NCBI GenBank assembly: GCA_963706535.1
Contig: CAVPMU010000009.1
Coordinates: 183,035 to 247,034, forward strand
Source of the DNA: RPQJ01 sp963706535
GTDB taxonomy: Bacteria; Pseudomonadota; Gammaproteobacteria; Steroidobacterales; Steroidobacteraceae
Length of the DNA: 64,000 nucleotides
Reading direction: 5' to 3'
The notes under the pieces were generated by a model, which had not been told where the DNA came from, did not search any database, and saw only the letters and a program-made list of their open reading frames with translations. Shown piece after piece: positions 49,528-57,839 of the stretch (positions are counted from its first letter, which is position 1; the number at the start of each line of letters is the position of its first letter). The translations under genes were made by a program, and so were the position numbers.

Positions 49528-49867
49528 CACGCCGCGCACTCCAGCGCGCAGACGATCGCCACCAGCTGACCGGCATCGGCGATCTCGAACTCGGCACGCC
49601 GGCCGTTCGCCAGCGCCAGGCGCATCACCACCGGCCCCACTCGCCGCGCCTCGATCACCGCCTCGGCCCGCACCGCGATGCGCGCAAAGCGCGGCGGCAC
49701 CGGCGCGGACTGCGCCGCCTCGCGACGCAGGATCCGCCGCCATCGATACGCATCGTCGGCCTTCCAACCCTGGCCACGCGCGTAGGCCGCCAGTGTGCCG
49801 CCCGCCACGCCGCCAGCCGCTCGCGCCACTCGCTGCCACGCGCCGCCCGTTCCACTCGCTTCAACAT
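49527..49867 (-). pseudogene. IS66 TnpA, frameshifted
   Basis: The N-terminus MLKRVERAARGSEWRERLAAWRA is in one frame. From about 49800 the protein continues in another as GGTLAAYARGQGWKADDAYRWRRILRREAAQ to LVAIVCALECAA. A one-base change near 49800 separates them. Confidence 0.75.
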
Positions 49868-50113
49868 GCCAACCTCCACCGACAATCCAGATCGGCATGT
49901 CATCAAATCCGCGTGACTCCCGACAGGGTGTGGTTACTCAGTCGCTTACGTTGCTTACGCCGGATTTGTCGTTGCATACGATGCTGCAGGTCTTGATCGT
50001 CACGCCTTTCGAGAAAATCCCTTTATTTCAGCTGTTTTCTGACAGCGAGCAGGATCCGAAAATGACTCTCGAAGCTAACCAATGGATATTGCTATGAAAC
50101 GTGTCGGACACTA

Positions 50114-51299
50114 GTGTAGTGTCTCTCAAAAGGCTATGCGTATTAAAGCGTCCGGCGTATGCTTCGCTCAGGCACTGGGCGAGGATCACGCAGACGGCCA
50201 AGCCGATTTCCACACTCGAAGTGAGCGCGCAGCAGCAGCGCGAGCTCACGCGACTGATCCAGGCTCCGACCACGGCACAGCGCCTGGTGCGCCGAGCGCG
50301 CATCGTGTTGTTGCGTGCCGCGGGGGTCAGTCAAGAGCACACCGCCGAGCACGTCGGCGTCAATCGCCCGGTGGTGGCATTGTGGGAGCGTCGCTTTCGG
50401 CGCGGTGGAGTGGCGGCGCTGGGAGATGCGAAGGGCCGCGGCCGCAAGCGCACGCTGGCCGTTCGAGCGGTGGAGCGGGTCGTGGCCGAGGCGGTGCGTC
50501 CGCCGCCTGGACGCACGCGCTGGAGCGTGCGCACGATGGCCGAGCATGCCGGCATCTCCCCGGCGAGCGTGCAGCGGATCTGGCGCGACAATGATCTCAA
50601 ACCGCATCAGCTGCACACCTTCAAGCTCTCGCGCGATCCGACGTTTGAGAGCAAATTCTGGGACGTCATCGGGCTGTACCTCAATCCGCCGGATAAAGCG
50701 CTGGTGCTGTGCTGTGACGAGAAATCGCAGTGCCAGGCGCTGGAGCGCACCCAGCCCGGGCTGCCCCTCGGCATCGGCCACATCCGCACCCGTACCCATG
50801 ACTACGTCCGCCACGGCACCATCACCTTGTTTGCTGCGCTGTCGTACCTGGACGGCAAGATCATCAGCCGCATCGCCCCGCGGCACACGCATCTGGAGTG
50901 GCTGGCGTTTCTGCGTCGCATCGACCAGGAAACTCCGCCAGAACTGAGCCTGCACCTGATCGCCGACAACTACAGCACCCACAAACACCCGAAGGTCAAA
51001 CGATGGCTCGCCCGGCATCCGCGCTTTCACATGCATTTCGTGCCCACCTCGAGCTCCTGGCTAAACCTCGTCGAGCGCTTCTTCCGGGACTTGAGCGAAG
51101 ACTCCCTGCGCGAGGGCAGTTTTCAGAGCGTGCGCGAACTGACTCGACAGATCGAACTCTATCTCGCCGAGCGCAACCTCGATCCGAAACCCTACCGCTG
51201 GCGTGCAAAGGGCGAGGAGGTCCTGGCCAAAATCCAGCGTGCTCGGCAGACGATGGCGCGACCGGCGCCAACAGCATAGTCAATTGAGAGACACTACAC
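50114..51299 (+). mobile_element. Complete IS630 family element
   Basis: Perfect 16-bp inverted ends gtgtagtgtctctcaa (50114) and ttgagagacactacac (to 51299), flanked by the TA duplication at 50112-50113 and 51300-51301. The target is again within a CTAG. One intact transposase inside. This is the best-preserved element of the window. Confidence 0.93.
50221..51279 (+). CDS. IS630 family transposase (intact)
   Basis: The HTH region is complete (RARIVLLRAAGVSQEHTAEHVGVNRPVVALWERRFRRGGVAAL), unlike the other IS630 copies. DDE residues in VLCCDEKSQ, LIADNYSTHKH and WLNLVERFF. No ATG starts the frame. GTG at 50221 (VSAQQQRELTRL) is the most plausible; GTGs at 50119 and 50101 are open, the latter outside the element. 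About 352 residues. Confidence 0.9.
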   Translation: MSAQQQRELTRLIQAPTTAQRLVRRARIVLLRAAGVSQEHTAEHVGVNRPVVALWERRFRRGGVAALGDAKGRGRKRTLAVRAVERVVAEAVRPPPGRTRWSVRTMAEHAGISPASVQRIWRDNDLKPHQLHTFKLSRDPTFESKFWDVIGLYLNPPDKALVLCCDEKSQCQALERTQPGLPLGIGHIRTRTHDYVRHGTITLFAALSYLDGKIISRIAPRHTHLEWLAFLRRIDQETPPELSLHLIADNYSTHKHPKVKRWLARHPRFHMHFVPTSSSWLNLVERFFRDLSEDSLREGSFQSVRELTRQIELYLAERNLDPKPYRWRAKGEEVLAKIQRARQTMARPAPTA

Positions 51300-51503
51300 T
51301 AGTGGCTTGGCATACTGACTCCTGTTCGTCGTCATGATATGCCTCGCACACAAAAATCGTGACAGGCCCGGCGGGAATTCACGCCGCCACTCCGGTGAAC
51401 CGCTCACCGTAGAGGATGGCGAACTGGTTCATCGCCTCCTTCCATTCCTTGGCCGATCGTACCCTGTCGGCCAGCACGTTGCGTAGCGCCAGCCATAGCA
51501 GTT

Positions 51504-52380
51504 CCTGATTAGCCACAATGTTCAGCCGCCCGCAAGAACTGCTCTGGCCGGGGTGTTATGAGAATGGAGGCGACCAGGAGCCGCCGCATGATGGACGACA
51601 AGTCGAAGCGGCGATTGAAGCGATATTGGACCTCTGCGAGATAACGATGCGCGTATTTGGCAAAGTCGAAGGCATGGTAAGTCCCCGAGTAGGCGGTCTT
51701 CAGATGGCCCAGGAAGGTATTGACCGCGCGGAACTGTTCCAGCTTGACGCAGGCCGCACCGCCGCCGGTGACGGTGCGCTCATGCGATGCCCCGCTCGAG
51801 GTAACGGCCTTGAAGCACCACAGGCCGTCCGACACCACCCGTGCCGAGGCGGCCAACGCCGTCTACGCCCATTCGGCAATCGCTTCCGTGGTGAAGTCCA
51901 GCTTCTTCAGGCAAACCCGCAACGGCTGGCCGGTCGCGGTCGTTTGCACGGCCGCGATAAACGACACCTTGTTCTCCGAGCCGCGCCCGCTCTTGCCGCC
52001 GGGCAATTGCCCTCCCAAGTAGGCGTCGTCGATCTCGACGCGCCCGTCCAGCTGGCGTGTCGCCTCCCGCTCGCGCATGACCGTCGTTTGCTCTCGGCAG
52101 GCCGAGCATTGCCAGTACCGCAGACCTTTGCGCTCAAACGTGCAATGGCGCGACTCACCACAGTCCGGGCAGACGAAACCATTCGGCCAACGCATGGCGA
52201 CCACCGCTGCACGGCATTTCTCCTCGGTTCCGTACTGCTCCATGAACGCCGTCATCGACAAGCCCTTCTGAAACTGCACCTGGTTGATTCCCATCGCGCA
52301 TCTCCTGCTCCATCGATGCGCTCGGTATTCACCTCGCAAGGCTCGCCGAATGGGCCTGCTGAACTTTGTGGCTAATCAGG
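51504..52380 (-). mobile_element. IS1595 family element inserted in the IS256 remnant
   Basis: Ends cctgattagccacaatgttc (51504) and, inverted, cctgattagccacaaagttc (from 52380) differ by one base over 23. The octamer tagcagtt is duplicated at 51496-51503 and 52381-52388. 877 bp, shorter than a full IS1595 because of an internal deletion. Confidence 0.92.
51509..52294 (-). pseudogene. IS1595 transposase with internal deletion and nonsense codon
   Basis: From ATG 52294 (MGINQVQFQKGLSMTAF) it matches the 17-kb copy up to CREQTTVM, then jumps to REREATRQLDGRVEIDDAYLGGQLPGGKSGRGSENKV. The middle segment present in the other copy is missing. A TAG at 51863-51865 interrupts the frame, after which it continues in phase as TALAASARVVSDGLWCF to EQFLRAAEHCG. 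The two IS1595 copies have lost different parts. Confidence 0.87.
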
Positions 52381-52558
52381 TAGCAGTTTGAGCGCCGCTT
52401 CGTCGCTCGGGAAGTGCCCGCGCCTCTTGATGATCTTGCGCAGCTGCATATGCAGGCTCTCGGTCGCGTTGGTCGTGCAGATCACGCGGCGCACCGCGGT
52501 CTGACGTCTTGCTGCTGCCGTCAATCAACGGCGGAGTCGCGGGACTGTGCTCGCATGT

Positions 52559-53335
52559 TCAGCGTTTGCGAAAGCGCGGCGTTCGTTTTTCCTGAAAAGC
52601 CTTGACCCCCTCGCGGGACTCCTCGGTATCGTAGTAAAGGCTCAACGTCTGAAAGCCTAGACCGGCGATACCTCGAATGCTGTCGCTGTCCGCGTTGAGC
52701 GACCGCTTGGCAATTGCAATCGCTGTCGGACTGCGCTCGAGGATCTCTGCGCACCATCTAGTAACCTCTGCATCCAGGTCGCTCCGCGGAACCACCACAT
52801 TCACTAGACCCATCTCGTAAGCCTGCATTGCAGTGTACCGGCGACACAAATACCAGATCTCGCGAGCCCGCTTTTCACCGACGATACGTGCAAGATAAGC
52901 GGTCCCGAAGCCCGGGTCCACGGAACCCATTTTTGGGCCGACCTGTCCAAACATGGCATTCTCAGATGCGATCGTGATGTCGCAGACCGTGGCGAGCACA
53001 TTGCCTCCACCGATGGCGTAGCCCTGTACCCGCGCGATGACCGGTTTGGGAACGTCCCTTATGACGCTGTGCAGTTCCTCGATCGGAACCCCGACCACGC
53101 CGCGCCCGACGTATTGTCCGTCATGAGTTTTTTGATCTCCTCCGGCGCAAAAAGCCTTATCGCCTGCGCCCGTGAGTACGATCACGCCGACACTCTTGTC
53201 CCAACCGGCACGATTGAATGCCTGGATCAGTTCTTCGCAGGTGATCTCACGAAACGCATTCAAAACCCCAGGGCGATTGATGGTTATGGTTGCGACGCCG
53301 TCCATGACGTCAAATAGTATGTCTCTATATTTCAT
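52559..53335 (-). CDS. BadI-like crotonase (2-ketocyclohexanecarboxyl-CoA hydrolase family)
   Basis: 258 residues, very close in pattern to BadI: NRPGVLNAFREITCEELI, FCAGGDQKTHDGQYVGRGVVGVP, RVQGYAIGGGNVLATVCDITIASENAMFGQVGPKMGSVDPGFGTAYLARIVGEKRAREIWY. BadI opens the ring of 2-ketocyclohexanecarboxyl-CoA by retro-Claisen hydrolysis. Related enzymes act on fused-ring ketones in steroid breakdown, and MenB is a close relative with ring-closing activity. Menaquinone genes are absent here, so a ring-opening role is favoured. Last gene of the leftward set. Confidence 0.9.
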   Translation of the reverse strand: MKYRDILFDVMDGVATITINRPGVLNAFREITCEELIQAFNRAGWDKSVGVIVLTGAGDKAFCAGGDQKTHDGQYVGRGVVGVPIEELHSVIRDVPKPVIARVQGYAIGGGNVLATVCDITIASENAMFGQVGPKMGSVDPGFGTAYLARIVGEKRAREIWYLCRRYTAMQAYEMGLVNVVVPRSDLDAEVTRWCAEILERSPTAIAIAKRSLNADSDSIRGIAGLGFQTLSLYYDTEESREGVKAFQEKRTPRFRKR

Positions 53336-53525
53336 GCTTGGATAACCTCGTCGTCGGTTCCTCGTTGAAGGGTGCCTGGGTGCTCACGATGAGCCATGCA
53401 GTCCGCGCAGATGCGAGCAACTCAGGAATTGGAGTCATTGGATCGCGAGGCAACCGGGAACGGCGTTTCCTCGGCCTGGCGGTAGCGGTTGAATGCGGCA
53501 CGGAGATCCACTCACTGCTTGTTCG

Positions 53526-54014
53526 TCAAAAGTGTTCGGAACGCGACGAATCGGGCATGCCACTGTTGGACAGACGCGATTCGGAGGCGGACTCACCCGT
53601 CACAAAGCCGAAGAAGACGCCATCTTTGTACCGCAAGGTTGCGACGGTACCACGGCGACCGATGTGTAGCTGTTCGGGCGGGTCGAGAATACGCAGCGCG
53701 ATGCGCAACCCTTCGTCAAGATCGACAATCCCCACTGCGTAGGGAGCATCTGGCAAAAACAGGGACGGGGCGGCATGCACGATCGTATAGGAGTAGATTC
53801 CGCCGAAGGGGGATAGTGTTTTCCAGCGGAGGCCGGTCGACCAGCAGCGGGGGCAAATTGGTCTTGGCGGAAACGTGACTTCGCCGCAGCGTTCACAGCA
53901 GGTCGTCGCGAGTCGTGCCTGGTCCAGCGATTGCCAGAATGGTGCGTTGAAATGTGTCATTCGCGGCGGGTAGGGGCGGGTGGTAGCCAGCGTCACGACA
54001 GGCATGAAGATCAT
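53526..54014 (-). CDS. Zn-ribbon/OB-fold (DUF35) acyl-CoA-associated protein
   Basis: 162 residues. The N-terminal helix FNAPFWQSLDQARLATTCCERCGEVTFPPRPICPRCWSTGL holds the zinc ribbon CxxC...CxxC. The OB fold follows (GIYSYTIVHAAP...YAVGIVDLDEGLRIALRI). DUF35 proteins partner thiolase-like proteins; in cholesterol degradation such a pair forms an aldolase. The start ATG at 54014 overlaps the thiolase-like stop by 4 nt, supporting a complex. 53960 (MTHFN) is an alternative start. Confidence 0.9.
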   Translation of the reverse strand: MIFMPVVTLATTRPYPPRMTHFNAPFWQSLDQARLATTCCERCGEVTFPPRPICPRCWSTGLRWKTLSPFGGIYSYTIVHAAPSLFLPDAPYAVGIVDLDEGLRIALRILDPPEQLHIGRRGTVATLRYKDGVFFGFVTGESASESRLSNSGMPDSSRSEHF

Positions 54015-55204
54015 GCGCAGCGCTCCAGAACATGCACGAGGGCTGCGTTGTAATTGCCTAGTTCACAACTCATCAGGCCCAGTTCGGCCTCTTTGACCTG
54101 TCTGCCGCCGGCTTGGCCCGTCAACTGCTCGTAAAGCTCCAGAGCATTGTAAAGGGGCGTCAACCGCGCCGGATGTCCCCTGGACTGACATCCGCCAGAG
54201 GTGTTCACCGGCGTCCGACCGCCCAGTTCTGTTTCGCCTCCGGCCGCCGCCCTCGCTCCCGCGCCACGCGGCGTCAATCTCAAGGCCTCAGTCACGATGA
54301 TCTCGACGATTGTGCACGGGGCGTAGATCTCGCTAACGTCTATGTCCACAGGTTCGATTCCGGCCTCCGTGTAGGCATACTCCGCGGCAACAGCGGCCGC
54401 GTTGAATGCAATCATGTCATTGGGACGGTAACTGACTTGGTGAACTCCTTCATGGTAGGAGCCGCGGGCACGCAACCGCACATAGGGTCTGCCAAGGTCC
54501 CTGGCGACGTTCTCGCAGGCGAGCACGATGCACACGGCGCCATCGGAGCGTGGCGGTACGTCCAGCAAGGTGAGCGGCTCCACGATCGGTCGCGCCGCAA
54601 GAACACTAGCGATGGTCAATGGATCGCGAAATTGAGCCAACGGATTCATCGCCGCATGGCGGCGATTCTTGACAGCCACCGCCGCAAGGTCAGCCCGCGT
54701 TGCGCCGAACTCGTACATGTAGCGCATGGCGTCCATTGCGTACCAGGAGATTGGCGTAAATCCGGCTGGGCTATGGAAGTCAACATCTCCGGTTGCCCGG
54801 ATCGTGATGTTCATGTGCTCAGCTGCCGACGTGGCCGTCTCCATGTTGACGCCGAGTGCCAACGCGACGCGCGCGCGTCCAAGTCGGATTTCGTCCGCCG
54901 CCCGGTCGAGAGCCAATCCGCCGGTCATGCCGTCCCCGAGCACTTCCATTACGGCTCCTCGGCAACGTAGGCCGAGATACAACGTCATAAACGTCGAGAA
55001 GTACTTCTGTCGCGTGTAGACATGAGGCTCAGCGAACACTAGTGCGTCGATCATGCCCTTGTCGACACCAGATTCTCCGACCGCGCCCGCTACCAGCGGC
55101 GCAAGCAACTCATGCTCCACGACCTGCACGGGGGCATCGGGTGGCGACTGGATCCTGCCAACCGGCAGTGCCATAGCGCCAATGATGGCCACGGACTGAG
55201 TCAT
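54011..55204 (-). CDS. Thiolase-like lipid-transfer/aldolase protein (Ltp2-like)
   Basis: 397 residues from ATG 55204 (MTQSVAIIGAMALPVGRIQ), preceded by GGAG. Thiolase fold, but the nucleophile position reads VLGDGMTGGLALD without a Cys, as in SCP-x/Ltp-type proteins that do not do thiolysis. A Tyr in DVSEIYAPCTIVEI is a candidate catalytic residue by analogy with Ltp2 aldolases. The adjacent overlapping DUF35 gene supports a retro-aldol function. IS1182 copy 3 lies 12 bp upstream of the start, leaving the Shine-Dalgarno but removing the promoter. Confidence 0.87.
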   Translation of the reverse strand: MTQSVAIIGAMALPVGRIQSPPDAPVQVVEHELLAPLVAGAVGESGVDKGMIDALVFAEPHVYTRQKYFSTFMTLYLGLRCRGAVMEVLGDGMTGGLALDRAADEIRLGRARVALALGVNMETATSAAEHMNITIRATGDVDFHSPAGFTPISWYAMDAMRYMYEFGATRADLAAVAVKNRRHAAMNPLAQFRDPLTIASVLAARPIVEPLTLLDVPPRSDGAVCIVLACENVARDLGRPYVRLRARGSYHEGVHQVSYRPNDMIAFNAAAVAAEYAYTEAGIEPVDIDVSEIYAPCTIVEIIVTEALRLTPRGAGARAAAGGETELGGRTPVNTSGGCQSRGHPARLTPLYNALELYEQLTGQAGGRQVKEAELGLMSCELGNYNAALVHVLERCA

Positions 55205-55215
55205 GCCTACTCCAG

Positions 55216-56775
55216 CTAGCAGCCTGTCGGACTGAGGTTGTCGGTTGAGAAGCCGAGAGCAAAGCAACGCGCTGAATTCAAACAGCACCTGATCGGTATG
55301 CAAATGTGGGCTGCAAATGAGCGCATTGCATGGGTGAGTTTCTCGTCACGCATCGCTCAGCGCGAACATCCGCCGGATGTTCCAGCTCATCGTCACCAGA
55401 TTCCACTCGCCTTTGGCGTTCTCGAAGCCACGCAGCAGGAACTGTCGAAAGCCGATCACCGATTTGATGATGCCGAAGACCGGCTCGGGGGGTTGCTTGC
55501 GCAAGGCGTAGAGCTTGTTGCCTCGCCGCGCTTTCAGCCGATGTGCCATCTGCTGCATCGTGCCGGCCGAGGATGGAGGGGCTGTGGGGTCTTCAGCGAC
55601 GCGCTCTGTCCACCGCGCATTATGGCGCTCACGTTTCATCGCGATCAGTGGTTCGATCTTCGTCGCCGCACAGTAGTGCTCGACATTCGCTTCGCTCAAG
55701 TACCCACCGTCGGCCAGCACGCGCCTGACTCGACCGACGGGCTTCTTCGGCAGTGCCTTGAGCTTGTCGATCAGCGGCTTGAACTGTTGCTTGTCGTTGG
55801 CGGCCTGCGTCAGCTCATTGGCGACGATGAGCAAGCTTCCCGTGGCGACCGCAGCCTGCGCGTTGTAGCACTGATCGAACCCGCCGCCGGCCACCGGCAT
55901 GATGCGCGAGTCCTCATCGGTCAGGTTGATCTGCTCTTTGTCTGCGACCGGGCCGCTGGGTGGAGCCGGTGGTCGACCGGATGGCTTCTTGCCGGTGCGC
56001 TTCTGTTGCTCGGCGCGCGCGGCCAGCTTCTGCTGATACGCCGCCTGCCGTTCTTCCTTCACGCGCGCTGCGATCTTCTGCTTCGCCTCGGCAATGGCCG
56101 CCAGGCGCGACTCGCGTCGTTCCAGTTCCTCGGGGATCGACATCCCATCGGGTATGTCCGCGGCATCGGCCTGCTCGGCGAGCTTCAACAGGTGCTGCAC
56201 TTCCCGCTTGAGCTGCTTCTCGAGCTTCTTGATATGACCGAAGGAGAGCGCACCGTGCCGGCGCGCATTGGCGTGAATCTTGGTCCCATCCAGCGCCACG
56301 GTGCCGACTTTAAGCATCCCCATCGTGCGCGCCAGCTTCAGCACCTCCACAAACAGCGCCTCGATCTGCGGCATAAACCGCTTGCGGAACGCCGCGATGG
56401 TGTCGTGATCGGGATGCTCGTTGGCGGCGATGTAACGAAAGGCCACCGAGTCAAACGTCGCCCGCTCGATCGCGCGGCTGGAAAACACTTTGGTCGCGTA
56501 GCCGTAAATCAGCAGCGCGAGCAGCATCGCCGGGTGATACGAGGCCGAGCCCGAGCCGCGGTAGGCTTTGACCATCTCCGAGAGGTCCAGACCCTCGACC
56601 ACCTCCACCACATAGCGTGCCAAATGTCGCTGTGGCAGCCACTCATCCACCGACGGTGGGAACAGATATGCGGTGTCGCGATCGATCGGCCGGAAGCTGC
56701 TCATCGTTGTTCGTCGCTCTTCAGGAGACCAGCATGATTATCTACGATCGATCGTCAAGTCCGAGAGACTGCTAG
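55216..56775 (-). mobile_element. IS1182 family insertion sequence (subgroup B), copy 3 (diverged)
   Basis: Left terminus cagcctgtcggact from 55220 after CTAG (55216-55219); right terminus agtccgagagactg to 56771 followed by CTAG (56772-56775). It is a related but clearly different element from copies 1 and 2, same orientation. The IS630 copy 2 starts at the TA within the right-hand CTAG. Confidence 0.88.
55346..56704 (-). CDS. IS1182 family transposase, copy 3
   Basis: 452 residues, full length: MSSFRPIDRDTAYLFPPSVDEWLPQRHLARYVVEV, VALDGTKIHANARRHGALSFG, LADGGYLSEANVE and VFGIIKSVIGFRQFLLRGFENAKGEWNLV. Catalytic residues present, frame intact. Confidence 0.92.
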   Translation of the reverse strand: MSSFRPIDRDTAYLFPPSVDEWLPQRHLARYVVEVVEGLDLSEMVKAYRGSGSASYHPAMLLALLIYGYATKVFSSRAIERATFDSVAFRYIAANEHPDHDTIAAFRKRFMPQIEALFVEVLKLARTMGMLKVGTVALDGTKIHANARRHGALSFGHIKKLEKQLKREVQHLLKLAEQADAADIPDGMSIPEELERRESRLAAIAEAKQKIAARVKEERQAAYQQKLAARAEQQKRTGKKPSGRPPAPPSGPVADKEQINLTDEDSRIMPVAGGGFDQCYNAQAAVATGSLLIVANELTQAANDKQQFKPLIDKLKALPKKPVGRVRRVLADGGYLSEANVEHYCAATKIEPLIAMKRERHNARWTERVAEDPTAPPSSAGTMQQMAHRLKARRGNKLYALRKQPPEPVFGIIKSVIGFRQFLLRGFENAKGEWNLVTMSWNIRRMFALSDA

Positions 56776-56855
56776 TGTAGTGTTTGATTCGTGACGGCAC
56801 TTAAATGCAACCCCTCGCTCCAATGCTCTACGTCGGTGTGAATTGGAGCGAGCCA

Positions 56856-57839
56856 ATGCGAGTGGCCCCGGTCGTCGAACTCAGTGCGGAACAGGAAAAC
56901 GAACTGCTCAAGCTGATTCGCTCCCGGCGCACCAGCGTGCGCCTTGCGCAGGGCGCGCGCTATATCGTCGCTGGAGTCGATGGCATCGAGCGAGACTTGC
57001 CGCGCGGTGCGCCGCCGGTGAAGGTGGACGTGCAACAGCTGGTGGAGCTCACTACCCAAACGACCCCGTCGGCGGCTACTCACTGGTGCACGCGCAAGAT
57101 GGCAGCCAAATTGGGTGTCAGTCCCAGCACGGTGATGCGTCACTGGCAGGCCAACGGCTTGAAGCCGCACATCGTGCGCGGCTTCAAGGTCTCGCGCGAC
57201 CCGCAGTTCGTCGAGAAGCTCGAGGACATCGTCGGGCTGTACCTCTCTCCGCCCGAGCACGCGCTGGTGCTGTGCTGCGACGAGGAGAGCCAGGTGCAGG
57301 CGCTCGACCGCACGCAGCCAGGCCTGCCGCTGAAGAAGGGCCGGGCGCAGACGATGACGCACGATTACAAGCGCCACGGCACCACCACACTCTTTGCGGC
57401 GCTGAACGTGCTGGATGGGCAGGTCATTGGCCACTGCCAGCAGCGTCACGCCCACGCTGAGTGGCTGAGGTTTCTGCGCAAGATCGATCGCGAGACGCCC
57501 AAGGACAAGACGCTGCACCTCATTGCCGACAACTACGCCACGCACAAGCACCCGGCCGTACAACAGTGGCTGGCCAGGCACCCGAGGTTCAACATGCACT
57601 TCACGCCAACCTCGGCATCGTGGCTGAACATGGTGGAGCGATTCTTCCGCGACTTGACCACCGAGCGACTGGGCCGCGGAGTGTTCGCCAGCGTGCCCGA
57701 ACTCGTGCAAGCCATCGACGAATACGTCGCTCATCACAACACCGACCCCAAGCCGTTCATCTGGACCAAGAGCGCGCGTGACATCTTGCAGAAGGTCATC
57801 CGGGCCAACGCTCGCTTAAGTTTAATGGCACTGACTTAA
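56856..57839 (+). pseudogene. IS630 transposase copy 2, HTH deleted and C-terminus replaced
   Basis: From MRVAPVVELSAEQENELLKLIRSRR. It lacks the same helix-turn-helix segment as copy 1, jumping from ARYIVAG to VDGIERDLP. The DDE core is intact to WTKSARDILQKVIRANAR. The IS4 insertion then replaces the last residues by LSLMALT. An upstream ATG at 56805 is also open. Confidence 0.85.

Larger units (their letters stand above)
47820..49949 (-). mobile_element. IS66 family insertion sequence, copy 1
   Basis: Carries tnpA, tnpB and tnpC in the IS66 order on the minus strand. Likely ends are gtaagccatccattaacc at 47820 and the matching gtaagcgactgagtaacc read inward from 49949. I could not find an 8-bp target duplication, so the exact ends are provisional. 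tnpA and tnpC are both broken. A second copy, missing its left end, begins near 62690. Confidence 0.8.
51379..52515 (-). pseudogene. IS256 family transposase C-terminal remnant, split by IS1595
   Basis: On both sides of the IS1595 copy the minus strand reads one IS256 C-terminus. From 52515 to 52389 it is RRVICTTNATESLHMQLRKIIKRRGHFPSDEAALKLL. From 51503 to 51379 it is WLALRNVLADRVRSAKEWKEAMNQFAILYGERFTGVAA, then stop. The N-terminal two thirds are missing to the right of 52515, so the IS256 copy was already truncated or was cut later. Confidence 0.85.

Noticed and set aside
52559..53335. MenB (naphthoyl-CoA synthase) annotation for the crotonase
   Set aside because: The segments FCAGGDQKTHDGQY, PIEELHSVIRDVPKP and NVLATVCD fit BadI better, and no menaquinone genes are nearby; MenB remains a distant alternative.
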